In this document: in pieces, positions 6,711 through 11,926 of the stretch
How positions within the stretch are numbered: the first letter of the stretch is position 1
How the letters are laid out: each line of letters opens with the position of its first letter
Source: Acidimicrobiia bacterium
Lineage (GTDB): Bacteria > Actinomycetota > Acidimicrobiia > Spongiisociales > ZC4RG35
NCBI GenBank assembly: GCA_029865445.1
Contig: JAOUGY010000079.1
Span: forward strand, 1 to 13,215
Reading direction: 5' to 3'
Length of the DNA: 13,215 nucleotides
The notes under the pieces: model-generated
The model's database searches: none
What the model saw: the letters and a program-made list of their open reading frames with translations, nothing else
Told to the model about the DNA's origin: nothing
Position numbers and translations under genes: made by a program

Positions 6711-6760
6711 CTCCCCCTCCGTCCCCTCCGGGGACACCTCCCCCGCTGGGGGAGGAAACC
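6711..6760 (+). repeat. Double-hairpin element, copy 1
   Basis: First direct copy. The small hairpin stem TCCCC/GGGGA is at 6722-6734 and the large stem CCTCCCCC/GGGGGAGG with GCT loop at 6737-6755. It ends in AAACC and leads into the linker shared with copy 2. Confidence 0.85.
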
Positions 6761-6790
6761 CGTGACAGGCGGCACGGTGTTGCGGGCTCT

Positions 6791-6840
6791 GTTTCTCCCC
6801 CCAGCGGGGGGAGAGCCGGCGCAGCCGGGGAGGGGGGAGA
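6791..6840 (-). repeat. Double-hairpin element, inverted copy with a different inner stem
   Basis: Read on the minus strand it starts CTCCCCCCTCC and ends in a GCT-looped C/G hairpin followed by GAGAAAC, matching the direct copies end to end. The inner small hairpin has changed to CCGGC TGC GCCGG, so the sequence differs but pairing is kept. That points to selection on, or copying of, the secondary structure. Confidence 0.75.
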
Positions 6841-6858
6841 TTCGGTGGCGGCCTCGCT

Positions 6859-6908
6859 CTCCCCCTCCGTCCCCTCCGGGGACACCTCCCCCGCCGGGGG
6901 AGGAAACC
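6859..6908 (+). repeat. Double-hairpin element, copy 2
   Basis: Nearly identical to copy 1; the one difference noticed is in the loop of the large hairpin (GCC in place of GCT). Confidence 0.85.
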
Positions 6909-6938
6909 CGTGACAGGCGGCGCGGTGTTGCGGGCTCT

Positions 6939-6956
6939 GCTTCCGGGAGGGGGGAG
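6939..6956 (-). repeat. Remnant of a second inverted element
   Basis: Flanked on both sides by the same sequences as the inverted copy at 6791-6840 (GCGGGCTCTG on the left, ATTCGGTGGCGG on the right) but lacking about 30 nt that contain the large hairpin. It is best read as an internal deletion after duplication of the whole unit. Confidence 0.65.
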
Positions 6957-6979
6957 ATTCGGTGGCGGCGGTGTGCCTT

Positions 6980-7029
6980 CTCCCCCTCCGTCCCCTCCGG
7001 GGACACCTCCCCCGCTGGGGGAGGAAACA
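6980..7029 (+). repeat. Double-hairpin element, copy 3
   Basis: Direct copy with GCT loop. It ends GGAAACA, and the following linker differs from that after copies 1 and 2 but matches that after copy 4. Confidence 0.85.
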
Positions 7030-7076
7030 CCTTCGGCACCTTCCCCTGCTGGTGACTGGGGACTGGGGGCCTCGCT

Positions 7077-7126
7077 CTCCCCCTCCGTCCCCTCCGGGGA
7101 CACCTCCCCCGCTGGGGGAGGAAACA
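7077..7126 (+). repeat. Double-hairpin element, copy 4
   Basis: Direct copy with GCT loop, 97 nt after copy 3. Together with its linker it is a tandem duplicate of the copy 3 unit. Confidence 0.85.
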
Positions 7127-7148
7127 CCCTCGGCACCTTCCCCTGCTG

Positions 7149-7176
7149 GGGACTGGGGACTGGCGACTGGCGACTG
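7149..7176 (+). repeat. Heptad tandem repeat (GGGACTG / GCGACTG)
   Basis: Two GGGACTG units followed by two GCGACTG units, ending two bases before the cupredoxin stop codon on the opposite strand. A shorter two-unit version (GTGACTG GGGACTG) is at 7052-7065, in the equivalent place after copy 3. A slippage-prone microsatellite is likely. Confidence 0.8.
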
Positions 7177-7178
7177 CC

Positions 7179-9320
7179 TCAGGCCGTTCGTTGTTCGGGG
7201 CGGAGGGCAGACCAGATGACGATCACGCAGGCCACCACGCCGGCGGCGATGAGGGCCGCCACCGTCAACACGATCGCCGACGCGAATCCTGAGGACTCAC
7301 CCACATCCGATGGTGTCTCCGGCAGGATCCCAGCGGCCTGAGCCTCGGCTCCGTCGGTCGAACCGGCCACCCCTTCGGGGGCCGCGTTCACGACCACCGT
7401 TCCCACCATCGTCGGGTGGAGGGTGCAGTAGTACTCGAACGAACCGATCTGGTCGAAGGTCTTGCGATACACGTCACCGGTCTGCATGAGTTCGGACGTC
7501 CACGAGTTGTCTCGAGCCGTTACCGTGTGCGGGGCCACTCCGATGTTCGTCCACACGACCTCCTGGCCCTGGGCGATCTCCACCCGGCGAGGCGAATAGT
7601 CGATGTCGATGACATCCACGCTCACGGGGCCCGTCGGTGTCGCCACGCCACCCGCCGTCGGGGCGATGGTCGTGTCGGTGGGCAACTCCTCTTCGGGGGG
7701 CGCCACGCCGCTGGCGTCGGTCACCACCACCGTGCCCGTCATCTGCGGATGAAGGATGCAGTAGTAGCTGAAGGTGCCCGGCTCGGAGAACGTGCGCGTG
7801 TACCTCACCCCGGCGTTCTTGATTCCCGAGTCGAACGAACCGTTTCGTGCGGTCACGGTGTGAGGCGCCTGTCCCGTGTTCACCCAGGTCACACTCCCGC
7901 CAGCACGAATGGTGACCCTGCCCGGTGAGTAGGAGAAGTCGCGCATCGCCACCTCGCCCGCTCGGGCAGTGGCGGTCGGGCCCGGCTCCTCATCCGGCGG
8001 CGGCGGAGGCGGCGGTTCGCCACCCGGGTCCGCCACCACCAGGGTCGCAACCATCTGCGGATGGAGGGTGCAGTAGTAGTTGAACGTCCCGGCCTCGTTG
8101 AACGTCCTCGAATACGATGCCCCGGCCGCCACCAGTCCCGAGTCGAACCGGCCGGCCTTGTCGGTCACCGTGTGAGGGGCCTGGCCGGTGTTGGCGAACG
8201 TCACCCGCGAACCCGTGGTCACCTGAAGCGAGGCGGGCCGGTAGCCATAGTCGAACATGGACACGTCACCGGAACCACCTCCTCCCCCTCCGGGTGGCGC
8301 GGTCGTGGTGGTGGTCGGTGGAGGTGGCGGCGGAGGTTCGCTGCCTCCGGCCGAGACCACCAGGGTTGCCACCATCTCTGGGTGGAGCGTGCAGTAGTAC
8401 TCGAAGGTGCCCGCCTCGTTGAAAGTCCGCGAATACGACGCACCGGCGGAGATGAGACCAGAGTCGAACCGGCCGGCCCGATCGGTCACGGTGTGGAGGG
8501 CACGACCCGTGTTCGCAAAGGTCACCCGGGAGCCCACAGATATCTGGAGCGAGCCGGGGGTGTACCCGTAGTCGAAGACGTCGACGTCGCCGGGTGCGCC
8601 GCCACCGCCTCCCGGCGGTGCCGTGGTCGTCGTCGTAGGCGCAGGCGGCGGGGGCGGCTCACCTTGGGAGCCCGTCACCGTCACGGTGCCGGTCATGTCG
8701 GGGTGGAGCGCACAGAAGTAGGGGTACGTTCCGGCCGCGGCGAAGGTACGGGTATAGGTGGCGTTCGTTCCCATGATGCCGGAGTCAAAACTCCCGTCGT
8801 TGGCCGTCACGGTGTGGTCACGGTCGTCGTCGTTCACGAACTTCACCGATCCACCGGCGCTGATGGTGACGTTTGATGGGCTGAACCGGCGCCCGGCCAT
8901 CGACACGTCCCCGGTGGCCGCAGGTGGGGGCTGCTCGCCGCCTCCACCTCCTCCGCCACCCGCCGAGACCGTGATGGTTCCGTTGTATCCGGAGACGTCA
9001 TCGTTGCGTTCGTCCTGGTACGAGTAGGTGCCCTCGGCGTCGAGGGTCACCGACGCCGAGGCGCCGGGCTCGATGTTGCCCGTGTCGAACTCCTCCGGGC
9101 CGCTCACCGTCCTCATCCGATGACGCTCGCCGTCGGAGTTCTGGAATATCACGGTTGTCCCGGGCGTCACCGTCAGAGACGCAGGCGAGACGGCGCTCGT
9201 GATGGTGATGGTGGCGTCGGCGGCCAGCGCCGGCAGCAGGGGAACGACGACGAGCGCCACCGCCAACAGTGCCGGACCGAGCGCTCGTGATATGGCGGGG
9301 AGGATCGACCGTATTCGCAT
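7179..9320 (-). CDS. Membrane-anchored hexa-cupredoxin protein
   Basis: A 713-residue exported protein with a signal peptide (1 to about 34, cleavage near ALA|ADA), six cupredoxin domains and a C-terminal membrane helix (about 678-704) with a short tail. Domains 2-6 each have the type 1 copper set His, then Cys-x-Leu-His-Pro-x-Met: H169/C203/H206/M209, H276/C310/H313/M316, H383/C417/H420/M423, H487/C521/H524/M527 and H598/C632/H635/M638. Domain 1 (about 35-120) keeps the fold pattern but has no Cys. Domains are joined by Pro-, Thr- and Gly-rich linkers; domains 3 and 4 and their linkers are near-duplicates 107 residues apart. Such domains carry electrons or bind copper outside the membrane. 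I chose ATG 9320 (GTGAGAG 7 nt upstream); GTG 9353 lacks a site. No oxidase or other redox partner is in the window. Confidence 0.9.
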   Translation of the reverse strand: MRIRSILPAISRALGPALLAVALVVVPLLPALAADATITITSAVSPASLTVTPGTTVIFQNSDGERHRMRTVSGPEEFDTGNIEPGASASVTLDAEGTYSYQDERNDDVSGYNGTITVSAGGGGGGGGEQPPPAATGDVSMAGRRFSPSNVTISAGGSVKFVNDDDRDHTVTANDGSFDSGIMGTNATYTRTFAAAGTYPYFCALHPDMTGTVTVTGSQGEPPPPPAPTTTTTAPPGGGGGAPGDVDVFDYGYTPGSLQISVGSRVTFANTGRALHTVTDRAGRFDSGLISAGASYSRTFNEAGTFEYYCTLHPEMVATLVVSAGGSEPPPPPPPTTTTTAPPGGGGGGSGDVSMFDYGYRPASLQVTTGSRVTFANTGQAPHTVTDKAGRFDSGLVAAGASYSRTFNEAGTFNYYCTLHPQMVATLVVADPGGEPPPPPPPDEEPGPTATARAGEVAMRDFSYSPGRVTIRAGGSVTWVNTGQAPHTVTARNGSFDSGIKNAGVRYTRTFSEPGTFSYYCILHPQMTGTVVVTDASGVAPPEEELPTDTTIAPTAGGVATPTGPVSVDVIDIDYSPRRVEIAQGQEVVWTNIGVAPHTVTARDNSWTSELMQTGDVYRKTFDQIGSFEYYCTLHPTMVGTVVVNAAPEGVAGSTDGAEAQAAGILPETPSDVGESSGFASAIVLTVAALIAAGVVACVIVIWSALRPEQRTA

Positions 9321-9355
9321 AGGCCGACTCTCACGGTTTGATCGGGTCTTCACGA

Positions 9356-9389
9356 GGGACGAGCGTCCCAGGTGGGGACCGAAAGTCCC
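9356..9389 (-). promoter_or_regulatory. Two GGGAC-N4/5-GTCCC dyads upstream of the cupredoxin gene
   Basis: Two inverted repeats with the same half-sites lie 36-69 nt before the ATG: GGGAC GAGC GTCCC (plus-strand 9356-9369) and GGGAC CGAAA GTCCC (9375-9389). On the minus strand the second reads GGGACTTTCGGTCCC, close to the mycobacterial DosR box (GGGAC, four bases, GTCCC), though with a five-base centre. The centres are 19.5 nt apart, about two helical turns. Tandem operator is my reading. An RNA hairpin acting on the end of the upstream ClC gene is the alternative; no T-run follows. Confidence 0.45.
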
Positions 9390-9424
9390 TCATGGATCTA
9401 TCAAGAAACCCTCAAAACCGACAG

Positions 9425-11539
9425 TCACTCGTCTTCGAGTAACAGGTCCTCGATCGTGATCTCGGCCGTGGGTTCGTCGGCAGACTCGTTCAGAGTGTCG
9501 ATGAGGAGGCGCTTGGAGGCTTCGGTTCCGAACGCGGTCACGACGTCGCCGTTGAGGAGCACCGTCGGACCGGTGGGCACGACAACCTCGGTGCCGCGTC
9601 GGACGGAAATGAGCGTGCATCCCTGCCAGTCGACCTGACGGACCTCGGCGGTGTCCGCCATCGAACCCGGCGGCACTCGGAAGTCGAAGTAGGCCGATCC
9701 GGGATCGGTTCTCTGCCGGAGACGTTGCCGGTCGAGGTTGACGCCGGTGGCCGCCCCCAGCGCCAGGTGGTAGGCGCTGATCGCATCCTCGCGCCGGAAC
9801 ATGCCGACGAGGCGCGCCGAATGCTCTTCCGACACCACCGGAAGCCTCCCCACCCCGAGCACGGCCATCCGCTCCAGGGCGTAGGAGACGGGAGTCATCG
9901 GACCCACCGTCACGGGTCTCGAGGTCATTGCATCTCGGACGAACCGGCCGGAGTCGGGGCCGCCGGCGCGCTGCACATCGGTCACCGTCACGATCCCGAC
10001 CAGGGCGCCTTCGGCGGTGACGGGCAGGCCATGCGACCGCAACCGGTCGAAGGTATCGGCCACCTCCGACAGCGGAGTGTCGGGAGATACCTCGGCTTTG
10101 GGGAGTTGCATCACCTCACCCACGGTCACCGTGTCGAGCAGATCGATCTCACCCGCCTTGGCAAGCGAGATCCCACGGCGTTTCAGAGGCAACGTGTAGA
10201 CGCTCTCAGGGTGGACCCGATCGGCGACAAAGGTCGCAAACGCGGCCGACAACATGAGCGGCAGGACGAGCCGGTAGTCGTTCGCACCGGTCACCTCGAA
10301 CACAATGAGGATCGCTGTCAACGGGGCTCGGGCCACGGCCGCAAAGACGGTCGCCATACCAACGACTGAGAAGGCTCCCGGGAAGATCTCCGACACCGAC
10401 GAAGGCCAGAACGCTGCAACGATCTTGGCGTAGCCGGCGCCGAGAGCAGCCCCGATGAACAGACTCGGCATGAACGCCCCACCAGATCCCCCGGTGGCGA
10501 CGGTGAGCGCCGTGGCAACGATCTTCCCCACCGCCAGCGCGATGAGCACCCCCGCCGCGATGGTCTCAACGCCGGTGCCTTCTTCGAACTTGATGTCGAT
10601 CGTGAGTAGCTGACGCACGAAGTCCTGACCGGTCCCGAGCAGGCGCCCGTCCATCATCCCGATGCCACCCACCGCCAGCCCGAGCACCACGGGCCGGAGC
10701 CAGGCGGGGCGAGCCGTCTGATGCGAGAACCTTTCGACCACGTCGAGCAGCCGCAGGAAGGCGTAGGCGGCCACGACCGCCACCACGGCCAGCCCGGCGT
10801 ACAGGATCAGTTCGCGAGGGTCGCCCATCTCATAGCTACCTGCACTCAGCACCGCCTCCGCCGGGAGCAGGCTTCGGAACGTGACGGCTGCCGAGATGCT
10901 GGCGAGCACCACCGACGACATGTGTCTGACGGCAAACGAACCGAGGATCACCTCGAGTGCAAACAGCATGCCGGCGATCGGGGCGTTGAAGGAGGCTCCG
11001 ATGCCGGCGGCGGCACCGGCCGCCACCAGGCTGCGCAGCTGGTCCTCCCCGACGTGGAAGCGTCGCGATACGGAAGATCCGATGGCGCTGCCGATCTGCA
11101 CGATCGGGCCTTCCCGTCCTGCCGAGCCGCCGCCGCCCAGCGTGAGAGCGGTCACGAGGATCTTCAACGGGATGGACTTCGTCGACATGTAGCCGCCGTG
11201 CACGGCGAGGGCAGCTGCCGCCTCGGGGACGCCATCCCCCGCCACCTCGGGGGCGAATCGCCGGGCGATCCACCAGGCGAGCGTGACCCCGAGCGGCACG
11301 GATACGAGCACGAACCAGGCGGCTCCGGAGAACAACGTCTCGTCGAGCCACTCGAAGGCGGCGTCGACACCCTCGGCGACCACCACGAGCAACGCGGCGC
11401 CCAGGCCCACGCCCACCCCGACGAGAAGCGAGATACCGAGGAACCCGGCGGTCTCCCTGTCTCTCAGTACCGCCAAGCCGCGCTCAGGGATCCGGGTCCA
11501 CGTCTTCACGGATTCGAGGGTACCTGCCGCTGCGGCCAT
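9425..11539 (-). CDS. ClC-family chloride channel/antiporter with CBS pair and RCK-C domain
   Basis: A 704-residue protein. Residues about 30-450 form the ClC membrane core with its signature loops: GDGVPE (101-106), GREGPIVQIG (141-150, gating Glu143), FNAPIAGMLFALEV (184-197), GGSGGAFMP (350-358) and Tyr448 in the inner-gate position. Two CBS domains (about 473-525 and 533-592) and a TrkA-C/RCK-C domain (about 616-684) follow in the cytoplasm and probably bind nucleotides. By comparison with E. coli ClcA, the internal proton glutamate (Glu203) is Val197, as in animal ClC channels, and the chloride-binding Ser107 is Asp102. Proton coupling may therefore be lost or altered; the substrate anion is uncertain. 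The start at ATG 11539 has only a weak site (GAGG close by). It stands alone, with 104 nt to the downstream cupredoxin gene. Confidence 0.92.
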   Translation of the reverse strand: MAAAAGTLESVKTWTRIPERGLAVLRDRETAGFLGISLLVGVGVGLGAALLVVVAEGVDAAFEWLDETLFSGAAWFVLVSVPLGVTLAWWIARRFAPEVAGDGVPEAAAALAVHGGYMSTKSIPLKILVTALTLGGGGSAGREGPIVQIGSAIGSSVSRRFHVGEDQLRSLVAAGAAAGIGASFNAPIAGMLFALEVILGSFAVRHMSSVVLASISAAVTFRSLLPAEAVLSAGSYEMGDPRELILYAGLAVVAVVAAYAFLRLLDVVERFSHQTARPAWLRPVVLGLAVGGIGMMDGRLLGTGQDFVRQLLTIDIKFEEGTGVETIAAGVLIALAVGKIVATALTVATGGSGGAFMPSLFIGAALGAGYAKIVAAFWPSSVSEIFPGAFSVVGMATVFAAVARAPLTAILIVFEVTGANDYRLVLPLMLSAAFATFVADRVHPESVYTLPLKRRGISLAKAGEIDLLDTVTVGEVMQLPKAEVSPDTPLSEVADTFDRLRSHGLPVTAEGALVGIVTVTDVQRAGGPDSGRFVRDAMTSRPVTVGPMTPVSYALERMAVLGVGRLPVVSEEHSARLVGMFRREDAISAYHLALGAATGVNLDRQRLRQRTDPGSAYFDFRVPPGSMADTAEVRQVDWQGCTLISVRRGTEVVVPTGPTVLLNGDVVTAFGTEASKRLLIDTLNESADEPTAEITIEDLLLEDE

Positions 11540-11780
11540 CGCCTCGCCCGGAGACGACCGCGCCCATACGCCTCGAGCAGCACCCTTGGGGCGTCAGGAA
11601 AGCCGTCGCGGTGGGACACGTCCACAGCCAGGCCTCCACCGACGCACGTCGGCAACTCCGGTCTCCATGAAGCGGATCTGGCACTCGCCAGCGGGCTTCG
11701 CAGCGAGCGTCGCGACCCGGGCCGTGCACCGGGCGCCGCGGTACGTGCCCAGCTGCGGCGGACCTATCCACCCGATTTCT

Positions 11781-11809
11781 TTGATCGGAAGGGGAATCCG
11801 ACCTCTATT
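11781..11809 (+). promoter_or_regulatory. Possible promoter of the secreted-protein gene
   Basis: TTGATC (11781-11786) and TCTATT (11804-11809) are separated by 17 nt, a standard spacing for the main sigma factor. This would give a leader of about 110 nt. Moderate match, not tested against background. Confidence 0.4.
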
Positions 11810-11878
11810 CGGGTTTGTGCATATGTGTGAGGATGAGGGGAGTCAGGGGCTTGGTGGGGATGGTGTGGCGTCTGATGT

Positions 11879-11921
11879 GGGGGGAGTTCGGGCCTGGCTC
11901 CGGCATCCCCCAGATGGGAGG
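11879..11921 (+). promoter_or_regulatory. Leader hairpin and ribosome binding site of the secreted-protein gene
   Basis: A G-run starting at 11879 can pair with TCCCCCA at 11906-11912, enclosing a smaller CGG/CCG stem. GGGAGG follows at 11916-11921, 5 nt before the ATG at 11927. The ribosome site clearly favours this start; a nearby ATG at 11922 meets a stop after 16 codons. Whether the hairpin regulates anything is unknown. Confidence 0.45.
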
Positions 11922-11926
11922 ATGTC

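Larger units (their letters stand above)
6711..7176. repeat. REP/BIME-like array of double-hairpin repeats
   Basis: The non-coding gap between the convergent ends of bpa and the cupredoxin gene is built from a 50-nt element. Four direct copies start at 6711, 6859, 6980 and 7077; one inverted copy lies at 6791-6840 and a deleted inverted copy at 6939-6956. Each element has a small hairpin (TCCCC TCC GGGGA) followed by a larger one (CCTCCCCC, 3-nt loop, GGGGGAGG). The linkers are themselves repeated: the segment after copies 1 and 2 starts CGTGACAGGCGGC in both, and both end in ATTCGGTGGCGG; the segments after copies 3 and 4 share CGGCACCTTCCCCTGCTG. Alternating orientation and palindromic units resemble bacterial interspersed mosaic elements. 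Open frames across it are translations of the repeat, not genes. Confidence 0.85.
11540..11926. other. 387-nt divergent intergenic region, no gene seen
   Basis: I see no convincing gene or RNA here. The part next to the ClC start (11540-11760) has scattered short dyads, such as CCGACG CA CGTCGG at 11639-11652 and a near-palindrome GTGGGACACGTCCAC at 11611-11625, and probably holds the ClC promoter. The part next to the secreted-protein gene is less GC-rich (11761-11830), with promoter-like boxes, then a G-rich leader with runs of four to six G at 11836-11884. Open frames on both strands are short and have no family resemblance. Confidence 0.6.

Noticed and set aside
6711..7126. CRISPR array
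   Set aside because: The spacing is irregular (148, 121, 97 nt), the 'spacers' are themselves repeated, an inverted copy is present, and there are no cas genes.
6483..7136. Open frames on both strands across the repeat island, with repeated PPAGEVSPEGTEGE-like peptides
   Set aside because: They are translations of the hairpin element; the peptide repeats follow the DNA repeat and one frame runs antisense into bpa.
7416..8876. Plus-strand open frames opposite the cupredoxin gene
   Set aside because: They mirror the repeated domains on the other strand; the minus-strand product has a signal peptide, five copper sites and a membrane helix.
11611..11625. Third GGGAC/GTCC dyad upstream of the ClC gene
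   Set aside because: The centre is only two bases and the outer half-site is imperfect, so it does not match the two dyads upstream of the cupredoxin gene.
11540..11780. tRNA or small RNA in the divergent region
   Set aside because: Only isolated 4-6 bp dyads were seen; no cloverleaf, T-loop motif or terminator with a T-run.
10721..11830. 369-codon plus-strand frame opposite the ClC gene and its upstream region
   Set aside because: Its composition is Arg/His/Gln/Gly-rich with no recognisable domain, and it overlaps a clear ClC core on the other strand.
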